NCBI GenBank assembly: GCA_032252755.1
Contig: JAVUPY010000052.1
Coordinates: 124,001 to 188,000 of the forward strand
Length of the DNA stretch: 64,000 nt
Direction of reading: 5' to 3'
DNA from: Terriglobia bacterium
GTDB taxonomy: Bacteria > Acidobacteriota > Terriglobia > Terriglobales > Acidobacteriaceae
In this document: piece after piece, positions 44,223 to 52,203 of the stretch
Layout of the letters: each line of letters starts with the position of its first letter
Numbering within the stretch: position 1 is the first letter of the stretch
The notes under the pieces: generated by a model
What the model was told of the DNA's origin: nothing
Database searches by the model: none
Seen by the model: the letters and a program-made list of their open reading frames with translations, nothing else
Program-made: the position numbers and the translations under genes

Positions 44223-45197
44223 TGCTGCGACCGCCGGCTCGCACTTCCTCACCGGCTCTCTCTGCCCGCTCGGCCCATGATACGGCTCCGGTTCCACCGC
44301 GCTCTCGACCCACGCCGTGTACCACATATCGGCAAGCATCTGCGCGCCTGCAGCGAGACGGTGCCGGATGAAATCGCGCGACTCTTCCGTGCCCTCGCCG
44401 TCGAACCCGCACTTCTTGTCCAACTGATACACCGTCTCGACTTCCTTCTGCGAGGTTCGCAGGTACGCGACAAAATCATCGAACGGGTTGTCGAGTTTTT
44501 TCGCCGGGGTTACCAGGTCCGCGAATTGCAGCTTCGCCATGTTGCGCCCGACAAACGGTCCTTCCATGCGCCAGTGAATCGTCTTTCCGGTATCGTAGCC
44601 ATTCGGGTTCGGACCGACCCAGCCGTTGTACTGCACGGTGGTATGCAGCGGGTTCGAGCCATCTCCAACATAGTGTCCAAGCCACCCGGCGTAATAGATC
44701 GCATTCGCCTCGGCGTCGGCAGTCGAGCGCCCCTCTTTCTGTGCCTTCCGATATTCGCGGAACGCCACCTTCAGCCGCCCGTAAACCTCCATGGTCGCGT
44801 ACGGCAGGAAGCCAATCTTCTCCGGATACATTTCCGGCGTCGCGTTCTTCGGATCGGCTTCGCGATGCTCGTAGACCGCGCGAACAAAGAGGTAGCGATC
44901 CGGCGGCAGCTTGCCCCCCATCCAGTCCACCAGTTCCATGTCCATGAAGTGGTCCGGCTCCTGCGCGTACTTCAACTGCGGCTCCGACTTCTCGCGCCAG
45001 CGATCGGGCTCCGGCCCGAGATACGCCAGCCGGTCGGCGGCGTTCTTAAGGAATGCCGGCATATCGGCCGGCAACTTCGCTGCGGCAGCACGGTTGATGG
45101 CGATATGACCATCGTTTCCCCAGGAGATGGCAATAAGCGGGATGAGAGTTACGAGCAGGGCAACGGTAACGACACGAACAGCGACAGAACGCTTCAT
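44211..45197 (-). CDS. secreted S1/P1-type nuclease (zinc-dependent)
   Basis: This protein of about 328 residues starts at ATG 45197, with GAGG nine bases upstream; the open frame further up reads like non-coding sequence. The signal peptide ends at AIS so that the mature protein starts with Trp26, followed by GNDGH. In S1/P1 nucleases the first Trp and the His five residues later bind zinc, as would be the case here. Further zinc residues are in DHFMDMELVDW and HYVGDGSNPLHTTVQYNGW. The family hydrolyses single-stranded DNA/RNA and 3'-nucleotides. It probably feeds nucleoside salvage. Confidence 0.85.
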   Translation of the reverse strand: MKRSVAVRVVTVALLVTLIPLIAISWGNDGHIAINRAAAAKLPADMPAFLKNAADRLAYLGPEPDRWREKSEPQLKYAQEPDHFMDMELVDWMGGKLPPDRYLFVRAVYEHREADPKNATPEMYPEKIGFLPYATMEVYGRLKVAFREYRKAQKEGRSTADAEANAIYYAGWLGHYVGDGSNPLHTTVQYNGWVGPNPNGYDTGKTIHWRMEGPFVGRNMAKLQFADLVTPAKKLDNPFDDFVAYLRTSQKEVETVYQLDKKCGFDGEGTEESRDFIRHRLAAGAQMLADMWYTAWVESAVEPEPYHGPSGQREPVRKCEPAVAAMTK

Positions 45198-45300
45198 GAG
45201 AACCTCGGTAAAAAAGTGAACGGCCAGAGTAGCAGAAGAAGGGTGGCGTTTCGAGTTAAGAAATCCGCTCGAAGCGTATGTGCTCGGGGTTTGCGAACAT

Positions 45301-45362
45301 ATGTGGTGACGTCCTGAATTTCGTTCTTCTTGTCTTCGTGGCTTCGCGGTTATTCTCTTTTT
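45301..45362. repeat. pyrimidine-rich word repeat (CTTCG/GTCTTCG)
   Basis: TTCGTTCTTCTTGTCTTCGTGGCTTCGCGG before the FkbM gene resembles a degenerate CTTCG-word arm, the complement of CGAAG-type repeats. The opposite arm is not seen. Confidence 0.35.
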
Positions 45363-45365
45363 TGA

Positions 45366-46214
45366 ATGGCCCAAGTCTCCCGAGCACTCCGCCGGACCTT
45401 CCTTCGCGCGCTTCCCGCGCCGATTCGCTCGCACCTGCTATCGTCGTACCCGAACCTGCGCAAGGCTGCGCCTGAAGGAATGTCGTTCGTATTTCGCGAG
45501 TACCTCGGCGACATCTCCGTCAACATTGATACGCGCTTCAAGGTCGAGCGCATCATGTGGACCGGCACCTACGAGCCGCCCTTAGTCTGGCTGCTGCAAT
45601 CGCTCAACACACGCGATTGGACATGTTTCGATGTCGGTGCGAATGTCGGAGCGATCGCGCTGGCGTTGGCGAAACTGGTCGGACCCGATGGCAAGATCTA
45701 CGCTTTCGAACCCGGCCCGCCGAATCTCCGACGGCTGCGCGACAACCTGAACCTGAACCCCGAGCTGTCAAAACGGGTAGAAATGATTGCCGCGGGCGTG
45801 GGACGTGCTCCCGGCGAACTCTACTGGGCTGAAGAGAAGGGCAACCCAGGTAACGCCCTGCTCGGCGAAACCGGAACGCACAAAATCAAAATCATCACGC
45901 TCGACGACTTCGTCCGCGAGCGCGCGATCTCCAGACTTGATTTCTTGAAAATCGACGTGGAGGGAATGGAACTCGACGTCATGCAGGGGGCCGCCGATAC
46001 CCTGCGCCGCTTCCACCCCATGCTCTATTTCGAAACCCTGCCGCGCTATACCGAAACCGGTGCCGGAGCCACATTTGCCGACATGCACAACTTTCTCGTG
46101 AAGGAACTGGGATACACCCTTCACCGCATCGACTCGCAGGGACAACTGCAGGCGCAAGACGCGGGGCAGCACGGCGGGTATACCGTTGCTGTGCACCTCA
46201 ACCGGAAATCTTAA
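45366..46214 (+). CDS. FkbM-family SAM-dependent methyltransferase
   Basis: This 282-residue cytoplasmic protein has the SAM-binding FDVGANVGAIALALAKLVGPDGKIYAFEPGP (about residues 90-120), here written in pieces: FDVGANVG, the acidic strand end YAFEPGP, and the FkbM signature DFLKIDVEGMELDVM (about 193-207). FkbM enzymes O-methylate sugars, polyketides or other glycans. The substrate cannot be told; no glycosyltransferase neighbours it. The region upstream lacks a ribosome site, so the ATG at 45366 is uncertain by a few codons. Confidence 0.85.
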   Translation: MAQVSRALRRTFLRALPAPIRSHLLSSYPNLRKAAPEGMSFVFREYLGDISVNIDTRFKVERIMWTGTYEPPLVWLLQSLNTRDWTCFDVGANVGAIALALAKLVGPDGKIYAFEPGPPNLRRLRDNLNLNPELSKRVEMIAAGVGRAPGELYWAEEKGNPGNALLGETGTHKIKIITLDDFVRERAISRLDFLKIDVEGMELDVMQGAADTLRRFHPMLYFETLPRYTETGAGATFADMHNFLVKELGYTLHRIDSQGQLQAQDAGQHGGYTVAVHLNRKS

Positions 46215-46284
46215 TTCTCACGCCTCTGTTGCTCTGCCAATAACGATGGCACACTGACACTCCTGCGGTTATCATTCCGACTCA

Positions 46285-46818
46285 ATGAATATCCGTTTCA
46301 TCATAGTGATTGGCGCGTTTCTCCCAGGGATCGCTGTTTACGCGCAAACGAATTCTCAAAGCGCGAAATGGAAGGAATACATTTACCCTGAACCTGAATT
46401 CGCAATTACGCTGCCGAGCGATCCCCACCCCCATGAAAGCTCCCAGATGCCTGGAGGTACGGCTTATACAGTCAGCTTGTCGGACGGCGGTGGCTTGTCG
46501 CTTCACACGATGAATGCAGGGGATAATTGCGTTGCTGGGCTGAAGGCGCAGGAACAACAGTACGCGAAGCGTAATACAGGTGCGGCAAAATCTGAGCTCA
46601 ACGGCTTCAAGGCGATCTATTTTAGAAAGGTTACTGCGGTTGAATACAACGCCATTGAATTCTTACAACAAGTCCCCAATGGCCGAATGGATTACGAGCG
46701 CTGGATTTGCGGGCACCACCGGCTTTTCGTCATTGTGGTCAGTTGGGACTCCGGCCAACAGCAACCTCGCGAGCTCGAACGAATCGTGAACTCATTTCGG
46801 CTTCTGACAAAGAAGTAG
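46285..46818 (+). CDS. small exported protein, unknown function
   Basis: This 177-residue protein has a signal peptide (1-20, VYAQ). The body has WKEYIYPEPEFAITLPSDPHPHES, a glycine-rich turn and FVIVVSWDSGQQQPRELERIVNSFRLL. The pattern (beta strand, FxITLPxxP, late helix ending in SFRLL) resembles PsbP/DUF1795-like small periplasmic proteins but no family is certain. One Cys pair (C near 75 and 142) could form a disulphide. Confidence 0.55.
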   Translation: MNIRFIIVIGAFLPGIAVYAQTNSQSAKWKEYIYPEPEFAITLPSDPHPHESSQMPGGTAYTVSLSDGGGLSLHTMNAGDNCVAGLKAQEQQYAKRNTGAAKSELNGFKAIYFRKVTAVEYNAIEFLQQVPNGRMDYERWICGHHRLFVIVVSWDSGQQQPRELERIVNSFRLLTKK

Positions 46819-46846
46819 ATCAGGGAAAAGCCGCATTCCGACCAGC

Positions 46847-47467
46847 TTACTTCTCCGCCCCTCTTCCCATCGCCACCGCAGCCGACTGCTTCATTTTTTC
46901 CAGTTTAGCCAGGTTTGGCTCGAAGCACCGACGGCAGCGCGCCTCGTACATGCCGGCCGCGCCGACCACGACCAGTTCTTCGCTCGCGACGAGTCGCTGC
47001 GTGTGCTTTGCCGGGTTGCCGCACTGCATGCAGATCGCCAGGTATTTCGTGATGTCATCGGCGACCGCCAGCAGTTCTGGCATTGGGTGGAACGGCCGAC
47101 CAAGGTAATCGGTGTCGAGACCGGCGATGATGATGCGCTTTCCGAGATCGGCCAGGCGCACAACGAGATCGACGATGCCGTCGCCGAGGAACTGCGCCTC
47201 GTCAATTCCAATCACTTCCGTGCGCCAGTCGAGCTTCTTCTCGAGTTCCTGCCAGTCCTTCACGCCCTCCGACTGGATCTTGAGTTCGCTGTGGCTCACG
47301 ATGTGGTCCTGCGCGTAGCGCTGGTCGATGCCCGGCTTGAAGATCTGCACCCGCTGGCGCGCGATCTCCGCCCGCCGCAGGCGGCGGATCAGTTCTTCGC
47401 TCTTGCCGCTGAACATGGGACCGCACACCACTTCAATCCAGCCGATGCTTCCCTTGGTAATGTTCAT
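46847..47467 (-). CDS. tdk: thymidine kinase
   Basis: This 206-residue class II thymidine kinase makes dTMP from thymidine. P-loop [17 protein letters not shown] near residue 17, Walker B/acidic [11 protein letters not shown], lasso [21 protein letters not shown] and a zinc site with C.Q-CG and CRRCFEPN are all present. Full length; start ATG 47467. Confidence 0.96.
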   Translation of the reverse strand: MNITKGSIGWIEVVCGPMFSGKSEELIRRLRRAEIARQRVQIFKPGIDQRYAQDHIVSHSELKIQSEGVKDWQELEKKLDWRTEVIGIDEAQFLGDGIVDLVVRLADLGKRIIIAGLDTDYLGRPFHPMPELLAVADDITKYLAICMQCGNPAKHTQRLVASEELVVVGAAGMYEARCRRCFEPNLAKLEKMKQSAAVAMGRGAEK

Positions 47468-47479
47468 AAAAGACGGTTC

Positions 47480-47986
47480 TCAGTTCCCGGTTCTCAGTTC
47501 TCCGTTAACCATCAATGGGACCTTCGATGTGGAGTACTGATCCGCGAGATATTCCTTCAATTCCTCGAAATTCGAAAACACCGCCGTCGCGCAGCCCAGG
47601 ATCCATCCGCTGATCTGCCCGATGGGGACCGCTGTGACCATATAGACCGGAATGCCTCGCCGGTAGGCCAGCGTCAGCTCCCCCTGCGACCCCGCTCCGC
47701 GCCCCGCGTGCTCATCCCAGAACGCGACGATGTAGTCGCACTTGCGCTCGATCCAGTCCAAGTCGTAATCGATGATCTTGCGCACGGTTCGCTGGAACCG
47801 GTCGAGGTCAATAGTCTTCCAGCGCCGGAAATCGCGCACCTCTTCTTCGGTCAGCGTCTTTTTCTCGTCGAGCGCGGGATCGTAAACATCATGCCCAAGG
47901 GATTGCAGGAACGGCGTGATTTCCGCACGCCAAGCCTTCCCGTGGTCGGGCGAGTACTCGATGGCCCCGCAAAGATAAACAAGCAT
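47480..47986 (-). CDS. nucleoside 2-deoxyribosyltransferase-like protein
   Basis: This protein of about 168 residues starts MLVYLCGAIEYSPDHGKAWRAEI. The first strand plus G-A-I and the DP.LDE, FWDEHAGRGAGSQGELTLAYRRGIPVYMV segments fit nucleoside 2-deoxyribosyltransferase-like (PF05014/PF15891) folds, with Glu in GSQGEL as the possible nucleophile. Start ATG 47986 removes an atypical upstream extension. The gene lies 12 bases upstream of tdk on the same strand, which supports a role in deoxynucleoside metabolism. The activity is unproven. Confidence 0.7.
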   Translation of the reverse strand: MLVYLCGAIEYSPDHGKAWRAEITPFLQSLGHDVYDPALDEKKTLTEEEVRDFRRWKTIDLDRFQRTVRKIIDYDLDWIERKCDYIVAFWDEHAGRGAGSQGELTLAYRRGIPVYMVTAVPIGQISGWILGCATAVFSNFEELKEYLADQYSTSKVPLMVNGELRTGN

Positions 47987-48085
47987 GATGGGTCCGGTGC
48001 GACAGCTCCGCACAGAGGAACTTTGATTGTGGCTTGCCGATACGGATGCGTCAATTGTTAATCGGTGTGGAAAACGGGGAAAACA

Positions 48086-48168
48086 AATGTCGAAATGAGG
48101 AATGACGAATGAGAGGCGCCTTCCCCGGCGGTGCATTCGTCATTCCGACATTCCGTCATTTGTCATTC
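48086..48168. repeat. intergenic hairpin built from GACGAAT words (second copy)
   Basis: GGAATGACGAATG (48099-48111) and CATTCGTCATTCC (48134-48146) are perfect 13-bp arms around 22 bases. Flanking words AAATGTCGAAATG and CATTCCGTCATTTGTCATT extend the stem imperfectly. The words match the 39.8-kb locus although the loop differs. Confidence 0.75.
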
Positions 48169-48890
48169 TAGTGGACCACCTCGAATAATCCGGAGAGCCT
48201 CTCTCCCGCCTTGCCCAGCACGCAATCATCGAACGCCGTCCGATTCGCCGGCTCCTCCGGACCAACGTAAATCGTCCGCACCGGCTCGCCGCCCGCGGCA
48301 TACCTCTGCCGCGCCCAGTGCACGAAACTCGCTGCCGGATGCACAACTCCTGACGTTCCAATCACCGCCAGCACGGTACAGCGATCGAGTTCAGCCATGA
48401 TGCGATCCATTTCAAACGGTACCTCGCCGAACCACACAATGTGCGGCCGAATCCGCCCGCCACACTCGCAGCGCGGGATCTCGCCGTCATATGTTCGCGT
48501 GTCTTCGAAGGGCGAGCGCCGGCAGGAATCGCATCGGGACTTGAACAGCTCGCCATGCATGTGAACCAGGCGCCGCGAACCAGCCTGTTCATGCAGGTTG
48601 TCGACGTTCTGCGTACAGAGGAAGAAGTGGTCGCCCATCTTCTGCTCCAGTTCGGCAAGTGCCACATGCGCTGGGTTCGGCCTGCACGGTGACGCTCCTG
48701 CACGCCTCAACGAATAAAACTTCCACACCAGCTTCGGATCCCGCGCCCAAGCCTCGGGCGACGCGACATCTTCAAACCGCCATCCTTCCCACAATCCATT
48801 CGCATCGCGAAATGTCGGAATCCCGCTCTCGGCACTGATGCCGGCGCCGGTAAGAACAAACAGACGGTCCGAGTTCTGGAGAGAGATCAT
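48168..48890 (-). CDS. cobB: NAD-dependent protein deacylase (sirtuin)
   Basis: This protein of about 240 residues has the sirtuin NAD site TGAGISAESGIPTFRDANGLW and catalytic TQNVDNLHEQAGSRRLVHMHG, plus a zinc ribbon CDSCRRSPF...CECGGRIRPHIVWFGEVPF. It probably removes acyl groups (acetyl or succinyl) from lysines. Start ATG 48890 (MISLQNSDRLFVLTGAG); the upstream ATG 48926 would add a hydrophobic stretch that is just the repeat DNA translated. The gene symbol follows the common bacterial name. Confidence 0.93.
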   Translation of the reverse strand: MISLQNSDRLFVLTGAGISAESGIPTFRDANGLWEGWRFEDVASPEAWARDPKLVWKFYSLRRAGASPCRPNPAHVALAELEQKMGDHFFLCTQNVDNLHEQAGSRRLVHMHGELFKSRCDSCRRSPFEDTRTYDGEIPRCECGGRIRPHIVWFGEVPFEMDRIMAELDRCTVLAVIGTSGVVHPAASFVHWARQRYAAGGEPVRTIYVGPEEPANRTAFDDCVLGKAGERLSGLFEVVH

Positions 48891-48904
48891 TAAGAGAAGG
48901 CTAA

Positions 48905-48978
48905 ACGGCAAAGGGAAGAATGGCAAAACTGAAAAGCGCGTGTCTTCAGTTTTGCCGTTTACCGGTTTTGCCGTCTAC
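48905..48978. repeat. intergenic hairpin built from GGCAAAA words
   Basis: GGCAAAACTGAA (48922-48933) pairs perfectly with TTCAGTTTTGCC (48945-48956). Outside the core AACGGCAAAGGG (48904-48915) faces ACCGGTTTTGCCGT (48961-48974). It lies between cobB and the esterase and shares its word with 21.3 and 23.2 kb. Confidence 0.7.
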
Positions 48979-49829
48979 TTCAGCGCTTTCGCCTGCCACT
49001 CCAGCGATGCCGCGAAGTGTTGCAGCACGAACGCCATATCGTGTCCGCCGGGAAAGATATGAAACTCGTGCAGCACCTTGCGTTGTTTCAGAATCCGGTC
49101 GAGCTCCGCGTTGCCGACGTTGAACCCGTAGTGATCGTGGTCGCCGACGTCGAAGTAGATCTTCATCGACCGCAGTTCCCCCACGGGCGCCATGCGCGCC
49201 AGGCTCAGCGGATTGTTGGCCTGGTAGTACTTCTCGTCGATCGGCGATCCGAAGATGGTACCCATCATCTTGCCCTCGGGCGTGTCGCCGATATTCTTCG
49301 GTAATACATCCATCAGGGCCGCCATATGGGTGCTCACGGCAGCGAACTTTTGCGGATACTTGAACGCGTAATGCAGTGCCCCGAAGCCGCCCATCGAGAT
49401 GCCCATGATCCCGTGCGATGCCCGCCCCGGCTTCACCCGGTACTTCTTCTCAATCTGCGGCATGAACTCGCGCAGGAAGAAGTCCTCGTACCGAAACTTC
49501 CCGTCTCGCGAATTGATAAAAAAAGACTGGTACCCGTACGGCGTGACGATCAGGAACTCATCGACCTTCTTTTGCGACAGCAGGTCGTCATAAATATTCC
49601 ACCCGCCGGCATTGATCAGCGACTGCTCGTTATCGCCCAGCCCATGCAGATAGTAGACGACCGGAAACTTCCGCGTCTTGTCCTGGTCATAACTCGGCGG
49701 CAGCATCACGCAATACGGCACCGCCCGATGCAGAATCGCGCTCTGAATGCGGCCGCAATCGACCCGCGAAGCCGCGTGCGCTGGAACAAAAGAAAAGATC
49801 ACCGCAATTGCGATGATCAGCACGCGCAT
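48975..49829 (-). CDS. secreted esterase (PF00756-like)
   Basis: This 284-residue alpha/beta hydrolase has a signal peptide (1-20, AHAA). The nucleophile elbow is GISMGGFGA; HGLGDNEQSLI and YYLHG sit at the oxyanion strand; the late His is in FPGGHDMAF. It belongs to the putative-esterase group containing antigen 85, feruloyl esterases and S-formylglutathione hydrolase; the export signal favours a polysaccharide-ester or lipid role. The substrate is unknown. Confidence 0.85.
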   Translation of the reverse strand: MRVLIIAIAVIFSFVPAHAASRVDCGRIQSAILHRAVPYCVMLPPSYDQDKTRKFPVVYYLHGLGDNEQSLINAGGWNIYDDLLSQKKVDEFLIVTPYGYQSFFINSRDGKFRYEDFFLREFMPQIEKKYRVKPGRASHGIMGISMGGFGALHYAFKYPQKFAAVSTHMAALMDVLPKNIGDTPEGKMMGTIFGSPIDEKYYQANNPLSLARMAPVGELRSMKIYFDVGDHDHYGFNVGNAELDRILKQRKVLHEFHIFPGGHDMAFVLQHFAASLEWQAKALK

Positions 49830-49905
49830 TAGTTTCCCCGTCTTCAGCTCTCTATTCCTCGTGATTAGCCGCTTCGTTTACAAGACTACCCGATTTCCGA
49901 TTTTC

Positions 49906-49945
49906 AATGGCACGATGGCACGATCGCCCGATGGCACGATTACTC
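49906..49945. repeat. word repeat TGGCACGA between esterase and ABC permease
   Basis: TGGCACGA occurs three times within 49908-49939, with CGATCGCCCGA in between. The last copy borders the permease stop. This is another locus with its own short word, without an opposing arm. Confidence 0.5.
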
Positions 49946-51289
49946 GTATCTCAGCGCCTGTATCGGATCCAGTTTCGCCGCTCGTGACGCTGGGTACAGA
50001 GCCGCAATCAGGCTGAGGCCAACCGCGAAGAGAATCACCCAGCCGATCAGCCACCAAGGAACCGCCCAGAAGTCTTCCGGGCTCATGTTGTTGCGCCGCA
50101 TATAAAACGTCGTGCCAAAGTTGATCACTCGGCCCATGAGCCACCCCAACCCGACCCCAAGCACGCCGCCCACTAGGCCCATCACGCCAGCTTCGGCGAA
50201 GAAGAGCTTCTTTACGTCCCCATCGTCGGCGCCTAATGATTTCATGATCCCGATTTCGCGACGCCGCTCCAGCACCGCCATAACCAGCGTATTCACGATG
50301 GCCAGCGATGCCACCGCCAGCGCCAGTGATCCAAAGACGCCAAGGAACATGTCGAAGATCCCAAAAAACTTCCGCAGACTCTTGCTCGCGTCAAGGATCG
50401 AATAGGTTCGCAAGCCGAGCTTCTTGATCGCCTCCTGCACCTGCTCGACTTTCCCCGCACTCGAAACCTTCACGGTTAACATGGAATACGTCTTGCCGCC
50501 CTTGTTTGAATCCGCATTCGCCGCCGCACGCACGTCGGAGAACTGCACCATGTTCAGCGAATCTGCCATCTGCGTCGGCAGGAACAATCGCGCACGCGAG
50601 ATCATCCGCATGCCGCCGAAGGGTTCCTGGTCGATGATTCCTACCACCTTCAGCGGTTGCTCTTTCCGTACCACGGAGAACGAGAACTCGTCAGTCGATG
50701 ACGATGCCGCATCCCCCTTGTCTTCCGCTGCGTGCCGCTCCGCATAGCGCAGCACGATCTCCTTCCCGATCATCGCGTTCGGATTGTCAGGCTCCAGCGT
50801 CTTGGCAAAGTCCTTCTGCAGGATCGCTTCTTTCGCCGTCGGCGAGCTGAAGAACTTACCCTGCATGTTGTCGAAGGCATCGCCGCCCTTGGCCGACTCC
50901 GGCAGCGCCCCCATGAAGGCCGGGTACGACTTGTCCTTGTACCGGATGTCCGTCATTACCCGGATTTCGGGCGCAACCTCTACCACGTTGGGAATCTTCG
51001 CGATCTCCTGCCGTGCAGCCTCATCGACAATGCGGTTCTGCTCCGGTTGCTTTTTCTCGTTGTCATGTTCGTGATCGTCGAACTCCCTCGGCGAGGTGAC
51101 GAACACGGTGTCGAAGAGTCCCGACTTGGCGACCTTGGAATTTGCAAGCTGCTGCAGTCCAACCCCCAGCGAAAGCATCGCCACCAGCGAAGCCACTCCT
51201 ACGGCAATCCCCATTGTCGTCAGCCCATTCCGCAGCTTCGACTCACGCAAATTTCGCGAGGCCATTTCGAACAGATCGTAGCCCTTCAT
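49940..51289 (-). CDS. ABC transporter permease, MacB/LolC-E (FtsX) type
   Basis: This 449-residue permease has helix 1 at about 25-45, a large periplasmic MacB_PCD domain (about 50-300) with Asp/His-rich DDHEHDNEKKQPEQN, and three C-terminal helices within the FtsX domain (about 315-440) including NTLVMAVLERRREIGIMKSLGA and YPASRAAKLDPIQALRYE. The type usually mediates lipoprotein release or small-molecule/peptide efflux by mechanotransmission. No periplasmic adaptor gene is adjacent. It overlaps the ATPase gene by 4 bases. Confidence 0.88.
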   Translation of the reverse strand: MKGYDLFEMASRNLRESKLRNGLTTMGIAVGVASLVAMLSLGVGLQQLANSKVAKSGLFDTVFVTSPREFDDHEHDNEKKQPEQNRIVDEAARQEIAKIPNVVEVAPEIRVMTDIRYKDKSYPAFMGALPESAKGGDAFDNMQGKFFSSPTAKEAILQKDFAKTLEPDNPNAMIGKEIVLRYAERHAAEDKGDAASSSTDEFSFSVVRKEQPLKVVGIIDQEPFGGMRMISRARLFLPTQMADSLNMVQFSDVRAAANADSNKGGKTYSMLTVKVSSAGKVEQVQEAIKKLGLRTYSILDASKSLRKFFGIFDMFLGVFGSLALAVASLAIVNTLVMAVLERRREIGIMKSLGADDGDVKKLFFAEAGVMGLVGGVLGVGLGWLMGRVINFGTTFYMRRNNMSPEDFWAVPWWLIGWVILFAVGLSLIAALYPASRAAKLDPIQALRYE

Positions 51290-51987
51290 GCCGGCACCCC
51301 CTCGACCACGCGTCCGTCAGCCAGGTGAATCGACCGGCTGGCATACTCATCCGCCAGTGCCCGCTCGTGCGTCACCATGATCACCGTCATGCCAAGTGTG
51401 CGATTCAATTCGCGCAACAGCGTCATGATTTCCGTTCCCGTGTGGCTGTCCAGGTTCCCCGTCGGCTCGTCGGCCAGCAACAGCGCGGGACGATTCACCA
51501 GCGCTCGCGCGATCGCAACCCGTTGCTGTTCTCCGCCGGAGAGCTCCGGCGGGCGGTGTCCAAGGCGTTTGATCAGATCCACTCTCTCGAGCGCCTCCCT
51601 GATCCGGTTCGCCCGCTCGCCGCGATCGACTTCGGCAAACCGCAATGGCAGTTCGACGTTCTCCTCGAGCGTCATGGTCGGGATCAGGTTGAAGGATTGA
51701 AAGATCATCCCGACCGTTTCGCGCCGATAGCGCGCCAGTTCCTGCGAGGACAGCTTCGCCAGGTCGCGGCCTAGCACGTAAATGGCGCCTCCGGTCGGGC
51801 GGTCGAGCCCGGCAATCAGGTTGAGCAATGTGGATTTCCCAGACCCCGAAGCGCCGAGCAGCGCAACAAACTCCCGGCGCCCAACCGTCAGGTTCACCCC
51901 ATCGGCGGCGCGGATCAGCGAGGCCCCCATTCGGTACTGCCGGACCACATCAACGGCTCGGACAGCCAGATCATTGGACTCGGACAT
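51286..51987 (-). CDS. ABC transporter ATP-binding protein, MacB/LolD type
   Basis: This 233-residue ATPase has Walker A GASGSGKSTLLN (about 40-51), Q-loop FQSFNLIPTMTLEENVELPL, signature LSGGEQQRVAIARALV, Walker B LLADEPTGNLD and H-loop MVTHERALA. The NLI-x-x-TLEENVELPL pattern is typical of LolD/MacB. It is translated together with the permease whose start overlaps its stop. The substrate is unknown. Confidence 0.92.
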   Translation of the reverse strand: MSESNDLAVRAVDVVRQYRMGASLIRAADGVNLTVGRREFVALLGASGSGKSTLLNLIAGLDRPTGGAIYVLGRDLAKLSSQELARYRRETVGMIFQSFNLIPTMTLEENVELPLRFAEVDRGERANRIREALERVDLIKRLGHRPPELSGGEQQRVAIARALVNRPALLLADEPTGNLDSHTGTEIMTLLRELNRTLGMTVIMVTHERALADEYASRSIHLADGRVVEGVPA

Positions 51988-52066
51988 TTCTCTCCATTAT
52001 CGACGCTTATGACCTGATATACGCTTCGAATACCCTGTTTGGCGTAAAGAAATGTATAGGAAAGGT

Positions 52067-52096
52067 TTGACACTCCTTATCACACGCCCCTATGAT
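52067..52096 (+). promoter_or_regulatory. predicted sigma-70 promoter of the his operon
   Basis: TTGACA (52067-52072) and TATGAT (52091-52096) are separated by 18 bases, close to consensus. Start of transcription is expected near 52102-52104, only a few bases before the leader ORF, which would leave little or no untranslated leader. No biochemical support. Confidence 0.65.
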
Positions 52097-52101
52097 AAGG
52101 A
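52074..52101. promoter_or_regulatory. perfect 9-bp inverted repeat over the his promoter -10
   Basis: TCCTTATCA (52074-52082) and TGATAAGGA (52093-52101) with a 10-base spacer cover the -10 box. In DNA this could be an operator for a dimeric repressor; if transcription began further upstream, the RNA hairpin would hide the AAGGA ribosome site before the leader ORF. Either reading implies regulation. Confidence 0.55.
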
Positions 52102-52106
52102 CCATC

Positions 52107-52181
52107 ATGCAGACTTCGCTGGCCCATCGCCATCATCACCATCACCACGCGGCGATCGTGTCGGCGCAGGCCTGCGGATAA
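52107..52181 (+). CDS. hisL: his operon leader peptide (24 codons, seven His)
   Basis: An ATG ORF of 24 codons lies at 52107-52181. Codons 7-14 (52125-52148) read HRHHHHHH, so seven of eight codons are His, a composition that only makes sense as a translation sensor. AAGGA lies 6 bases upstream of the ATG. The stop is 22 bases before a terminator hairpin and 131 bases before hisI. A perfect palindrome CGCAGGCCTGCG (52165-52176) overlaps the end of the ORF and could serve as the pause or protector hairpin. By analogy with enterobacterial hisL, ribosome stalling at His codons would favour read-through. Confidence 0.88.
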   Translation: MQTSLAHRHHHHHHAAIVSAQACG

Positions 52182-52203
52182 AGAGAAATCATCCCAAGTT
52201 CCT

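Noticed and set aside
44277-45317. Long open frame opposite the S1/P1 nuclease
   Set aside because: Antisense shadow in GC-rich DNA; the nuclease frame has motifs and a signal peptide, this one does not.
47003-48061. Long plus-strand frame opposite tdk and the deoxyribosyltransferase-like gene
   Set aside because: Spans two genes and their gap, with composition typical of antisense frames.
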